Source: Anastatus disparis (Eukaryota > Arthropoda > Insecta > Hymenoptera > Eupelmidae). Taken from it: a stretch of 64,000 nt of DNA. Made by a program: the position numbers and the translations under genes. The notes under the pieces are model-generated. The model did no database searches, was not told where the DNA came from, and saw only the letters and a list, made by a program, of their open reading frames with translations. The DNA is taken from the NCBI GenBank assembly GCA_017163975.1, contig JAFFSR010000278.1, positions 186,001-250,000 on the forward strand, in the 5' to 3' direction. Positions 34,760 to 45,670 of the stretch are shown here, piece by piece (position 1 is the stretch's first letter; each line of letters opens with the position of its first letter).

Positions 34760-35028
34760 TTAATTGTTTGTTATATTTTTTTCATTATGTAGTCTTACTG
34801 TTGTTGAATCATTCTTTATTTCTGGTTTAAATTCCATTGCATTATGTAATGTTTCTTTTCGTTCAATAATTTTAACGTACTCATTATTAGCTTCATTTTC
34901 ATTAAACTTATCACATACTTCGAAGTCATAATCAATTTCGTGTGCTCTTGCAAAAAATTGAATGTCAATATAATTCTTGAGCGACTTTTGTTGCGAAACT
35001 CGTCTTGTATGCTCTTTCCAAGTCGAGT
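34760..35028 (-). other. Gag-Pol junction, Gypsy element 2
   Basis: The - strand has Asn/Glu-rich residues in broken frames between the zinc-knuckle segment and the protease. No motif seen. Confidence 0.4.
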
Positions 35029-35904
35029 TTATGCGTTTCCCTGTATATGAGCTGATGTGTTTAATTTAGCTTGACATTCTTCCTCTGTGTGATTAATGCT
35101 TTTGCAAAATGTGTAGAATTTACTTAGCTTGCTTCCTATATTCTTTAATGTAAAGCATGAATCAATTGAATGTCCTAATTTTGTACAATATGGGCATTGT
35201 ATATTTGGATTTGTGTTTTGAGGTTTTTTGTATTGTATTTTCCTACATTCCTCTATATTATGCCCTCTATTTTTGCAATATTTACAAAATTTCGTTTGAA
35301 TTCGTTGTCCATATGAATTATTATTTCTGTTATTTCCTACAAACATTTTATGTTTATTAAAATTATTTTGACCGATGTTATTATTTCTGCATTCTTTACC
35401 CGAGTGACCCCATTTGTCACATAATTGACATCGTATTTGATTATCTGGTTTAGCCTGATTTAAAAATATCTTAAATTTTTCACAATCGATAGTATTGTGT
35501 TCACTGTTACACAGATTGCATATTTGCGTAGGTGTAATACTTTTTTCTGTAATTTGATTACAAAGGTTGGTATGTCCGTTCTTATTGCATTTTAAGCATA
35601 ATTCATATTTTTGTATGATTGGACAGTGGCCTATTTGATGATTATTTTCTTGGCAATATTGGCAATAATATTCATTGTCTTTTAAATATTTACACATATT
35701 TCTTGAATGATCTACTTGATTACAAAACTTGCATATTAATATAATTTTGTCCCTTGCATTTGTGCATTTAAATGACGGATGAGTTGGCTGTTTGCAATAT
35801 ATGCAGCCTGCATTATTGCAACACAATGCCTCATGGTCTATGTCTTTACACATTTGACAGCATTGAATTTTTTTAGGTTTATCTTCAAAAATTTCACTAT
35901 ACAT
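35029..35904 (-). pseudogene. Nucleocapsid with about ten zinc knuckles, Gypsy element 2
   Basis: The 291 residues consist almost wholly of knuckles. Perfect C-X2-C-X4-H-X4-C units include CIYCKQPTHPSFKC, CKFCNQVDHSRNMC, CQYCQENNHQIGHC, CQLCDKWGHSGKEC, CKYCKNRGHNIEEC and CPYCTKLGHSIDSC, plus one starting CQMCKDIDHE. Two variants have shorter spacing (CLKCNKNGHTNLC and CNLCNSEHNTIDC). A tenth, FCKSINHTEEEC, lost its first Cys. Retroelement nucleocapsids usually have one to three. The frame has no stop. Knuckles bind and package element RNA, and such a long array implies a different RNA- or DNA-binding mode, which is inference. Confidence 0.85.
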
Positions 35905-36075
35905 GATTTTCTGTCTAGACGAATTTGTCTTTATCCTAATATCCTTCTGTTTCTCCTGTTGTTTTTCAATTTCTATTACTTTAATGGTTGCACTTGAATA
36001 ATCTGCTACCTCTCCTAATTCAAATCTGATTTCATTTTTTAATCCTTGTTTAAAATATTTTAATGTATCTTTAGC

Positions 36076-36819
36076 TTAATCATTTGTAAAACGTTGATAA
36101 GCATCTTCTACTATACCTGCTACATTTTGTTTCTTATCTTTAATTTTTAATGTTAACTTTGTTATTCTTTCTACATATTCAACCACTGATTCATTTTCTC
36201 CTTGTTGTATTTGTTCCAATTGTGCATACAATGAATGTAAATTATCAATTCCAGGATATAATTTTTTTATTGTTTTAATAAAATCTGCAATGCTTTCAAT
36301 GTTACTACCTTTTATAGCAGTACGTATCGTTTCTGATACTTTAAATCTTATATGATTCATAAATTTCTTTTGTTCATCAGCAGTCACCACATCTTTTGCA
36401 ATTTCTAACGAATCTATGTACTTTTCCAAAGGTATATTTTTACCCGTAAACTCAGGTACTAACCTTGACACCTCTTTCAAAGAATATCCTGAAGTATTTG
36501 CCATGTTTGTATTATTAGGCATATTATTATTATTTATTATATTATTATCAAAATTTATATTTTCCAGATTTCCAATACCCTCTATTTCGTAATAACTCTC
36601 CTGTTTGATAGAAAATTCCCGCAAGTCGTTAATTGTTTCGTCAATAGTTGAATTGTTTTCTGATGAAATTGTCATGTTTTTATCTATTATATTAGTATTA
36701 TCAGCTAAAGTAATATTTTTTTCGTTTTTAATACTTTTTATTTCTTGATGTCCTGCCTGTTTGGATGAAAATTTCTGAGTATCGTTAAGTGATGTATTAG
36801 TGTCTGATAAAATCGTCAC
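36076..36819 (-). pseudogene. Gag capsid region, Gypsy element 2
   Basis: In 247 residues, an acidic Asn-rich N-terminal part is followed by a capsid-like helical region. It includes VPEFTGKNIPLEKYIDSLEI, VSETIRTAIKGSNIESIADF and IKKLYPGIDNLHSLYAQLEQ, with a typical GENESVVEYVERITKL stretch. It ends at a stop at 36,076, and the knuckle segment begins in another frame at 35,904, so at least one break separates capsid from nucleocapsid. Confidence 0.75.
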
Positions 36820-36982
36820 GTTTGTCGCTAAAGTGTATTTTTGTGTAAAACTGTCTTCTTTATTTTTATTGTGGCTTTGTTTCGTTTTAGTAATTTGTGG
36901 AAATGTTTTTGGAATTGTGCCTGTATGTTTATTTAATAGTGTATTTTGTTCACTTGAATCATCTGTATTAATATTTGATTAA

Positions 36983-37364
36983 ACGTCCGTAATTATATTT
37001 GAGATATTATTTTCAGCTGTTTCTTCTAAAGTTGTATTTGAAGCATTACTATCAACTGTTTCGTCTAAGGTTTTATTCAAATTATTACTTTCAATTGTTT
37101 GATCTAAACTTTTAGTCGGAGAGCGTGTAATTTTAGTGCTGTTGCGAAACGGATTAATATTTTCGTAGATATGCTCTCCTAAAACTGCTTGTCTAATATG
37201 ATTTCTAATTCTTTCACAAATAGCGTTAATATTTTCGTCTTTTTAGTAGGTATTTTAAATTTTTGACAAATTTCAGATAATTCTAATTTAGAGTATGATA
37301 TTACCCACTGGGTTTTTCCTTCTTTTATATACTTTGCTATCTGATTAAAATTTATTTTACTCAT
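36983..37364 (-). pseudogene. Gag N-terminal region, Gypsy element 2
   Basis: The first frame (37,179-37,364) starts MSKINFNQIAKYIKEGKTQW and contains LELSEICQKFKIPTKKTKI, a helical Lys-rich segment that could be a SAP-like or matrix-like module. The rest, to 36,983, is Ser/Thr/Asn-rich and broken. The ATG at 37,364 is the most upstream start that joins plausible gag sequence. Confidence 0.5.
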
Positions 37365-38679
37365 TTGAAATCTTCATTATTAACTTAACAATGAAGAATT
37401 TTATTTATTTAAAAATATTAAATTTTGTATATGAAATTGTAAGTTTTAAAAATTATAAATACTGCTGACTGTGTTTCTCTCTTTTTTCTTTTTTTTTAAA
37501 TGCCGTTTGTAAATATACGTTATTAACAATTCTTTGACACTGACCTACTATTCTTACATAAAAGTAAAGAATTTTGCCGATCTATGTTTTGAAACTTGAT
37601 ATTAACTCACTGCTGTTATACCTACACAAGAGCGTACTAGAAAAAAAAAATTTTGCTGAGCTTGTATTTTTAAAGTTCAATACACTTGCAATGTTTTGAT
37701 GACAACTGTCTATGCCGTCTGTTTACTTTATCTTGATATCTTTAAATTTACTTTATATTCTTTTTATAAAAATTTATATGTTTTTAGTATTTTTTAATAT
37801 AACTCAATATTTTAAATGATATTGAATTTTTACTGTTTAGTCAACTTTCCTTTTTATTTCTTTTATTAATCGTGAACTTGAAACTCATTTCACTTTTGAA
37901 ATTAAATTATTATGTAAAAATTATTGATATCTGTTGTAATCTCAATGCACTAACTAAATGATATTATTTGAAATCAGTTTATAAAAGAATTTGTAATTTT
38001 TACTTGATTTCTTATTTATAATTATTCTTGCTAAAATATAGATTTATTTATTGATTTAATGATTTTACATTTATTTTTATTAACAATTTTTTTTATGTAA
38101 ATTGTATTATTTATTTTATATATGATTTTTAATCGCGCAATTTCGCGTATATGAAAATTATTTCAATTGCGTACTTTGCGTATAATATATTAATTTTATC
38201 TGTATAATATTTTTATTTTTTTAAGAACACTATTCATATTTAATGATACACTTCGTGTTTAATAATTTATTTTTAATAACACTATTCGTATTTGATAATA
38301 CACTTCGCGTTTTATATTTTATTTTTAATGACACTATTCGTATTTGATAATACACTTCGCGTTTAATATTTTTATTTTCGATGACGCTATTCGTATTTGA
38401 TAATACACTTCGCGTATAATATTTTTATTTTCAATGACGCTATTCGCTCTTACTAATGCACTTCGCGTTTAATTTTATGTATATTTATTTGATTTGTGCC
38501 TTTAATATATAATATTTTATTTAACGCACTTGGCGGTCAATTAACACACTTTTTAACACTGTATTTATTATAAGCCCTTTATATTTTTATGCATTTTATA
38601 TATAGATAGGTAAAGAATTATAAATTTTCTTCGATTATCCTTCAATATATTTAATACGATTTCTCAATTAAAAAGTTTG
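37365..38679 (-). other. Leader of Gypsy element 2
   Basis: About 1.3 kb of AT-rich sequence between the PBS and gag, without a gene. A similar leader, ending in the same PBS-like block, exists at 41,880-42,884. Confidence 0.6.
38228..38480. repeat. 53-bp tandem repeat in the leader
   Basis: Five copies of a unit with CACTATTCGTATTTGATAAT followed by ACACTTCGCGTTTAATA and a T-rich spacer. The inner copies are most alike. Confidence 0.75.
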
Positions 38680-38734
38680 TACCGGAACCAAAATGTTACG
38701 GTCAAACCAATTCGTACCGGAACCAAAATGTTAA
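38680..38734 (-). promoter_or_regulatory. Duplicated primer-binding site of Gypsy element 2
   Basis: TACCGGAACCAAAATGTTA occurs at 38,680-38,698 and again at 38,715-38,733, the second copy abutting the LTR terminus. On the sense strand this reads LTR-...TAACA then TTTTGGTTCCGGTA, the expected PBS position. I could not name the tRNA. The offset is exactly 35 bp. Confidence 0.5.
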
Positions 38735-38779
38735 GTCCTGGCTTGCACCAGGACTAAATAAAAGTGGATATGTTATTTA

Positions 38780-38825
<46 letters not shown>
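38729..38825 (-). repeat. Truncated 5' LTR of Gypsy element 2
   Basis: TGTTAAGTCCTGGCTTGCAC matches 24,695 and 60,597 for about 50 bp up to a (TA)n run (38,786-38,824). Beyond the run the sequence is unrelated. The remaining LTR, about 1.8 kb or more, is missing, so the element cannot be expressed from its own promoter. Confidence 0.75.
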
Positions 38826-38828
<3 letters not shown>

Positions 38829-40337
38829 ATATTTAGGTCAAAAACTATAAATATTGCAAACTTAATCTCAATCACTATAAGAACCAGGAAAAATATTACT
38901 TTTGAAATTCTGGAGGGTGAGCATTTTTTTTATTTTAACGGGGGGTACTTTTTGTTGTATTAAATATTATTTTCCATCTAAAATACCATATGGTTTTTTA
39001 GATTCAAATAAAAATCTATAAGCAACAATATTATTAATAAAAATTGAAAGAACATAGCCGGATATAATGGTCAAAAGTGCCCTGGGCAATTTTGAAAAAA
39101 TAAATATGGGGTTACGTTCGGTATTGGAAATAATGAAGTTTTGTAAATTTTTAGCCGTAAATATTGAAATAGCTTGTTCGTTTTTTCCTTTATAACTTGG
39201 CTAATTTGGTCGCACAGAGTTCTTTTTTTTCAAATTAAAGGTTTTTTTATGTTCTACAAGTTGAAAATAGTAAACATAATTTTAGTGTCTAATTTAAGTT
39301 TTTATATGCATTTTAAAATTTTTAAATGCAATCAAGAAAAAGCAAGAAAGGGGTACATACTCTGAAAAATGATAGATGTTTACAAATTAGTAGAACTATC
39401 ACCATGAATTATTTCAGATTTTTAAAATTTGAGGAACATAGTTAAAAACACGAAAAGCCAGATTTTTTGCGATTTTTGGCCATTCATGGGGTTATTTTTG
39501 TCTCTTAGAAGAGTTCAATGAATAAAAAATACTTTATTTCATCATTAAATATAGTTTGCAATAATTTTGGAACAAGAAATATTAAAAAATATATCGGTTT
39601 ATTAAAAAATTCAACTTGTTCAAAAAGTATATTTTGCATAAAAACAGAAAAAATTGTTCTATCAAATTTCTAATTTCGTAATGGTCGCATCATACTCTAT
39701 TAGTCCAAAAGATTGCGAAATTTACTTTTCAAGAAGTTTGCACTTCTGAATAATATGAAAAAATACCAGGAAGGCTAAAAAATGCTAAAACAATTTAAAA
39801 TGAAAAAAAAAAAAAAACATTTTTTCGACTTTTGGTAATATTTGGGGTGATTTTTGATTACTAAATAAGACACTACTACTTTCCAAGTACTAAAAACTAC
39901 TTCTCACTACCCGTGAGATACTGGATCTGTTTCAAAATATCTAATACTTGACTCAACATTTTTTATTAATCTAATTAGAGATAACTCTACTGATTCCGAG
40001 TTTGTCATTATTATTAATTGACTATTAAAGTAGAACTTAATGTAGCACAAATCTCAAAACACATTGATAGTTTTTACAAAATGCAACATTTTTTCTTAAT
40101 ACAATTTTTTTGTAAACTCAAAACCTACAGAGCTATAACTAGTTTTACAAAAACCATTATTTTTGTGTAAAACCGCATATAGCTATTAAAATAAATGTTT
40201 AAAAAAATTTATCGACCATGAATTTCGTAGTTTTTTGAAAAAGCTTTTGAATAGTAGTTGTAGTTTTTGAATACAACAATCACCCATAAAAAGAAATCGC
40301 ATCTAAGTTCTGAAAGAAAAATTAAAAAATTAATTTT
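38826..40337. other. AT-rich interval, nothing recognised
   Basis: No coding frame, tandem repeat or TIR identified. Confidence 0.5.
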
Positions 40338-40389
40338 TTATTATGACGTCAGAAAACCCATAAACATGGGTTTTCTGACGTCATAATAA
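40338..40389. repeat. Perfect hairpin, 24-bp arms, containing TGACGTCA
   Basis: TTATTATGACGTCAGAAAAC plus CCAT is followed by the 4-base loop AAAC and its exact reverse complement. Each arm carries the bZIP/CRE octamer TGACGTCA. Confidence 0.9.
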
Positions 40390-41879
40390 CCCATAAAAAC
40401 CCCCAAAACTTTAAATTTTTCATAATTTTAGGCTAGGGTGAGCAAAAGTACCTGGACTGCAGTGTACGTTAGATTTTATGCCAAAATCTCATGAAGAGAT
40501 AAAAACTAACATAATAAGCAATTGAAATAAATAATTGATTCCTACATGGAGCTAGATTAGAGTAGATTCCAGATGAATTTTATTGCTTAAAAATTCAGGA
40601 GGATTCGAGTTCTTCCAAGGATATCGCGGTAGGATATCGATTGTCATATAATAAACATATAAAGGGAAGTTAAAGGGGGATTGCGCATGCGCAGAAGGTT
40701 GAAGCATTATATGGGGAAATGCAGTCGGTTTGTAGGAGCTGCGATGCTGTACATTCAATCCTCCTTTCAAGGGTTGTAATTATGTGCAGTAATTCTTTAC
40801 TGGTTATAGGCTACGCAGATGGTCTGCTGGTCTTGTACGTATGCGCAGTAAGTCTCAAAAGGTTATAAACATACATAGTCGACTCATAAAGATAGTAGAC
40901 TTGTGCAGTTGGATTGTAGAGATTGTAAATTAGCTTAATTAACGTATCGGCTTTTGATAAAGATTTTACAAAGCTTGGTCCAAAAGAAACAAGAAAACTC
41001 CGCAAAATTTGTGTTTTCTTCAGTTTTTACGGCTCGATCAGGTGTAATTAAATTTGGTCCTGAGTCCTGAGGCATTGAAATTGCTAATAATTTAGTATAT
41101 AAACATGTTTTTGAGGTTAGGATAAAATAAAAACATATAAAAAACGCTAAAACCCTGTTTTTTTGTTGTTTTTTAGGTTTTTGAGCATGTTTCGATGGGA
41201 AAATGATTTCTGCGACTCCAGCTTTGAAAAGTTTGGTAAAAAATACACAAAAAAAGATATTTAGGTTTTAGTCAAATATTATCTTTATAGTTAAAAGAAC
41301 GATAAGAAATTTCAAATATCTTTAAAAATTGGAATATCGAGGTGAAACAATCTGCAAACCATCTAAAACAATCTGAATAATTCTTAAAACAATTAAAAAG
41401 CTATTTGCATATTTTCAGATTTTTCGGCCACAAATTGTGCCCAGTCAAAATTATTTAAGAAAAAACAAGTTTTGGGCATTCTTGGGGGGGGGGGGGGGGT
41501 CATCACTGTCCTTCAGAATTTAGATGATTTTTGGTACTTTCTTGCGGCTTAACTTTGAACAAACATATCTCCGGTTATAATTATTATTTTTTAATTCTGA
41601 AAATGGCAAATTAAAGCTTTCCTTTTCTACTTTTATTTTAGTTCTTGTTAATTTATTAGACATTTCTAGATTGAATTATTCACACTTCAATTAGGAGCTA
41701 TTTTTACATTTTTCTTTAAATAAGACTAGAAACGTCTATAATTTCAGTTTTTCAAAGCGTTAGACCGTACAGCTCTGGCTTTAATCATATTTTGATACTT
41801 GAAAATATATCCTAATGTTTCATCAAGATCTGTGACCCGAAGCTCATAGCCTCTTCTGGTTAGATTGCTAGTTCTTATA
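40390..41879. other. AT-rich interval with a G-run, no gene
   Basis: A G-run of about 17 lies near 41,486-41,502. AGCAAAAGTACCTGGACTGC with AGTGTA (40,441-40,466) resembles the terminal repeat of the foldback element at 59,143-60,214 in reverse and may be an orphan end. Around 40,680-40,910 the motif GCGCAGTA/GTGCAGT recurs every 50-70 bp, very degenerate. Confidence 0.4.
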
Positions 41880-42884
41880 TTTTTCGTATTTAATATATTA
41901 TTATTTCGATATTTGTATTGCATTTTGTGCGTGAATTGTATTTCGTAATATTTATTTTTTTAAAGCACTTTATTTAATTCATTTGTTTAATTATTATTTA
42001 AAAATTTTTTTCAGCACTTTATGTGATTGAACTATTTATTTTATTTGTTTATTGAAATATATTTATTTGACACTTTTTGCGTTTTATATTTGATTTATTT
42101 GATTATTAATGCACTTATATTTGATTTCTTTATTTATTGAATAATACACTTTGCTTAGTATGATTTGTGCTTTGGATATATTTATTCATTTACTAAACGT
42201 ATTTATTCATAAATTTTCCTGATTCATTCATTATCTTAGCACTTTATATGGTTCAACGATTTATTCGTTTACTGATTATATTATTTAACAATTTATTCTA
42301 TTCATTTATTCAAGGATGGACTTTATGTAATTTATGTATATTTATTTGATAGTATTTTATTTTAATTGCACTTAATTTATTTTATTTATTTAGTTTTACT
42401 TTATGTATTTTATTTATTCATTTGCATTTTATTATATATTTATTTATTTATTTATTTATTTATTTTATTTATTTATTTTATTTTATTCATTTAATTTTAC
42501 ATCATACATTTTATTTTATTTATGTGTTTGCACTTCATATATTTTATTTATGTATTTGAACCTTATATATTTTATTTTATTAATTCATTCATTTATTTTT
42601 TATATTTACTTTGCAATTATTTATTTGATTTATTCCTTTATTGAATTTATTAATTTATTTGATTTATTGTATTTTATTTATTTCATGTATTTTTTTATTC
42701 TATTTATTTATTTGCACGTTATTGTGCTTTTGAATTTAGCAACCTTTTGTTTTTATATTTATATTATTATTATTTCTCGTTCTTGATGTATTTTATATGA
42801 AATAGAATATTATATTCTTATTGCAATAAGCTTCAAGTATACTTAATACAGTCCTCTCAACTAAAAGTTTCTATCGGAACCAAG
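41880..42884 (-). repeat. Relic leader of a Gypsy element related to element 2
   Basis: The right end (AGTTTCTATCGGAACC then TGTAAAGTCCTGGCTT) mirrors the PBS-LTR junction at 38,672-38,748. The left part has degenerate GCACTT...TATTTATTTG units like those at 38,228-38,480 and long (TTTA)n runs (42,390-42,480). No gag follows on its left. Confidence 0.55.
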
Positions 42885-42915
42885 TGTAAAGTCCTGGCTT
42901 TTGCCAGAGCAAAGA
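42885..42915 (-). repeat. LTR stub of the related element
   Basis: TGTAAAGTCCTGGCTTTTGC begins like the element 2 LTR and is cut within about 30 bp by repeat family X. The LTR seems to resume at about 48,416. Confidence 0.45.
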
Positions 42916-43221
42916 TAAAAGATAAAACGCTGCGAAGTGCTTTGGCAGAATGCTTTCTCATAGAGCTCTTTGAGTTTCATTAATTTTATTAAATTTATTT
43001 AAATGTGATATTAACATGAAAAAATTGTCTAACATTAATATTTTCTCATATTGTACTTTATAAATTTCAAACATATATGCTAGTTGATTGCCTATCAAAC
43101 AGCTATGAGCGTGTAATCGCACTAAGTGTCTCTTCAAAACGTGTTCTCAATGTTACTATAGGAAATATATTCTTCTATAGTACTTCCATATTCGTTGGTG
43201 CTACTGTTATATCTATAGATA

Positions 43222-43479
43222 ATATCTGTGGTTTGAAGGAGTAACAGCACAAGTTGGTTTTGGGAGTTTTTGAGAAAATGAGGTTTGAAAGTTTGCGTTA
43301 ACACGTAAGGTATATAAGAAAACAAAAATTTATGAGGAAAAATAACACCTTTCCCGTGTGTATCAACTTTTCTAATGTATATTACGTGAAAGAGGTATAC
43401 TTTTAGGTATATAATCCACTGTTAACTCAATTTCATAAAAATACCAACTTGTGCTGTTACTCCTTCGAATCACAGATAT
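43222..43479. mobile_element. MITE with 37-bp TIRs
   Basis: ATATCTGTGGTTTGAAGGAG followed by TAACAGCACAAGTTGGT is mirrored at the right end with two differences. 258 bp, AT-rich inside, no coding. Confidence 0.8.
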
Positions 43480-43616
43480 AAATATTGATATCTTATGTAT
43501 ATAGAGAACCTTAGTTTTTGACGCCGTCCTTCATTATTTACATTGTAAATGAAATTTTGTACTATCAGTTTTTTGTTCGGGTTTAATATGGTCGCCTTGA
43601 GTTAGCCTTATGCATA

Positions 43617-43769
43617 GGCTCAAATTTATTGTCGACACTCAACACTTAGCACTCATATCTCAAATTTTCATTGTTCTTTGTTTCTTATAAACGTTGACAT
43701 TCTTTATAGGGAACACGGGACAATAAAAATTTGAGATTTGAGTGTTGAATTCGACTATAAATTCGAGCC
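43617..43769. mobile_element. Short MITE, 153 bp, with ATA target duplication
   Basis: GGCTCAAATTTATTGTCG at the left and the mirrored GGCTCGAATTTATAGTCG at the right, flanked by ATA on both sides (43,614-43,616 and 43,770-43,772). Inverted similarity continues into the middle (CTCAAATTTTCATTGT). Confidence 0.8.
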
Positions 43770-43772
43770 ATA

Positions 43773-44734
43773 TTATAATAAATTATATACAATGTTAAGG
43801 TTAATATATAAAAAAAATATTTATAAAAAATTCAGTATAAATAATTTTTAATCAATTATATAGAAAAATAAATAATTTAAATTTTATAAAGGATATAATT
43901 ATTAGAATTTAAATAATAATTGATCACAAATTAAAAAAATTAAATATAAATTTATTAATTCTATTATAATTTTTATATTAAAAATAATGATTATATCTAT
44001 AATAATCATAATACAATAAAATTTTATTTTGTATTATTGTGAAGCATGTTACAATAATATTCAATAAAACAAATGTAATTATTATGAATGTTCTAATATA
44101 CATATTTAAAGAAAGATTTAGAAGTAGCATTATGAAAAGTTTTTAAAATGTAAATAAAAGTAAATAATAGTTAGTTTATATTTAAAGTTTTGATTTAAAA
44201 AAAAAAAATCTTTTAACAATAAATAATAGTCAATTGAAGTAAATCATTGTGAATAACTATAGATATCTTTAAATATATTTAAATAAGTATGAAAAATATT
44301 TTTAAATAATTGTAAATAATTACTATTTATCTCTTTGATTAATTTGTATATCACATTAATAAATGGTGAAAACCTTTGCTCAATTATTGTTAGTAATTGT
44401 GAATAACTGTAAATTTTTTAAAAAATCTGTAAATTAGTATGAAAAAAGTTTTTAATTCTTTTAAAGAATCGCAAATAACTATTATTTATTTCTAATTAGT
44501 TTGAATATCATGTAGATGATAAATTTTATATATAATTAAATAACTTCTAAAACTTTGCTCAAATTATCGCATAAGTCGGGTTTGTCGGCGACAAATGAGA
44601 TGAGTGCGATGATCACTTTACGCATTAATTGCGTATACTATTTTTTCTAACAAGTGCGTAAAATTCTAAGAATGACAAACTTGCGTCTGTGCATGTACAA
44701 TCTTGTTCGAAGGCCATCAAGATCGTAAGAGATA
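43773..44734. other. AT-rich interval, nothing recognised
   Basis: Low-complexity sequence. AATAACTATT and GTAAATAATT motifs recur irregularly between 44,150 and 44,520. No gene seen. Confidence 0.45.
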
Positions 44735-44815
44735 GCCGCGGTCGGGGCGCAGGGCGGGATCCAGGGGCGGAGCCCCCGCCGGGGGGGTTCGGGGGGGCAG
44801 CGCTCCCCCGCCTCC
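44735..44815. other. GC-rich block with stem-loop potential
   Basis: CGCAGGGCGGGATCCAGGGG, GGCGGAGCCCCCGCC and GGGGGGTTCGGGGGGGCAGC form an island of about 80 bp, over 75% G+C by eye, in DNA of perhaps 25% G+C. GGGGGCTCCGCCCC and GGGGGAGCGCTGCCCCCC can fold. CAGGGCGGGATCCAGG resembles the end of some hAT elements, but I found no partner end. Confidence 0.4.
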
Positions 44816-45123
44816 AAAAAAATAAATAATATTTCTAATACAAAAATACAATAAATAGAATAATTGAATTAAAATTTCATGGAAATATATTATTAAAATA
44901 ATAATTGAGAATCCCTCCCCCCTCTTTAAAACAATAAATAAGAAATTATTTAAATAATTAATTCTAAGAATAATTAATAAAAGAGTTCACGTATCGCAGA
45001 AAGAATTTCACATAGCACTTTAAAAGAGCACCACAAGAGCTTTCAAATGAGATGTATAAATGTCTGTTATGATGTATAGTTCCTGAAATATAACACTTAA
45101 AAAGATAAAAATCTTTTTTTAGA

Positions 45124-45324
45124 TGAAATCATTTTACGCACACTGAAATCATTTTACCCACGCTCAAATCATTTTACGCACGCTCAAATCATTTTACGCA
45201 CGCTCAAATCATTTTACGCACGGTCAAATCATTTTACGCACGCTCAAATCATTTTACGCAAGCTGAAATCATTTTACGCACGCTGAAATCATTTTACGCA
45301 CGCTCGATTCATTTTACGCACGAT
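45124..45324. repeat. 20-bp tandem array, ten copies
   Basis: CAAATCATTTTACGCACGCT repeats with exact 20-bp spacing (starts at 45,124, 45,144, 45,164 and so on to 45,305). Differences are confined to one or two bases. The core TTTTACGCA never changes except for one TTTTACCCA. Confidence 0.95.
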
Positions 45325-45437
45325 AAACAAATGCATCTCATAATATGATATTTTATGTACGTAAATAAGTACATGAAATCGAATTTTGCACACGCCGTTA
45401 GAAAAAATTTTTTTTTTGACATAACACTTTTCTTTAA

Positions 45438-45561
45438 CCTTTAGAGGGCCGGGATGACGCCTGAACTTGGACTTAGTTTAATCTTTTTTGTATGGATCAA
45501 ACTCACTTTTTCATAGAAAAACGGGGCTTGTAAAATTTCTCAAATCCCGACACTCTAAAGG
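45438..45561. mobile_element. piggyBac-like MITE with TTAA duplications
   Basis: CCTTTAGAGGGCCGGGA at the left and its mirror CCTTTAGAGTGTCGGGA at the right, flanked by TTAA (45,434-45,437 and 45,562-45,565). TTAA duplication and a CC start are piggyBac-type signatures. 124 bp, no coding. Confidence 0.8.
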
Positions 45562-45565
45562 TTAA

Positions 45566-45670
45566 ATTAAAATGAAACGACACCTCTTTTCAGCCCAGAA
45601 CGAAATGGCACCTATCTTTAAAAAAAAATGAAATGACACCTTCTTCCGAGTGACTGACGATATTCTGTTA
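45566..45670 (-). repeat. Possible end of the 5,540-8,391 TIR family
   Basis: Read on the - strand it has AATATCGTCAG, GGAAGAAGGTGTCATTTCAT and repeats of a GGTGTCGTTTC-like motif, which parallels the left end at 5,540. The other end was not found. Confidence 0.3.

Noticed and set aside
42403..42786. 127-residue hydrophobic frame resembling a membrane protein
   Set aside because: Encoded by (TTTA)n and T-rich low-complexity DNA in a retroelement leader; composition only Phe/Tyr/Ile/Leu.
44735..44815. Bacterial contamination
   Set aside because: Only about 80 bp, with eukaryotic transposon sequence continuous on both sides; a chimeric join cannot be shown from the sequence.
45124..45324. CRISPR-like array
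   Set aside because: The units are contiguous 20-bp copies with no unique spacers, and the context is eukaryotic.
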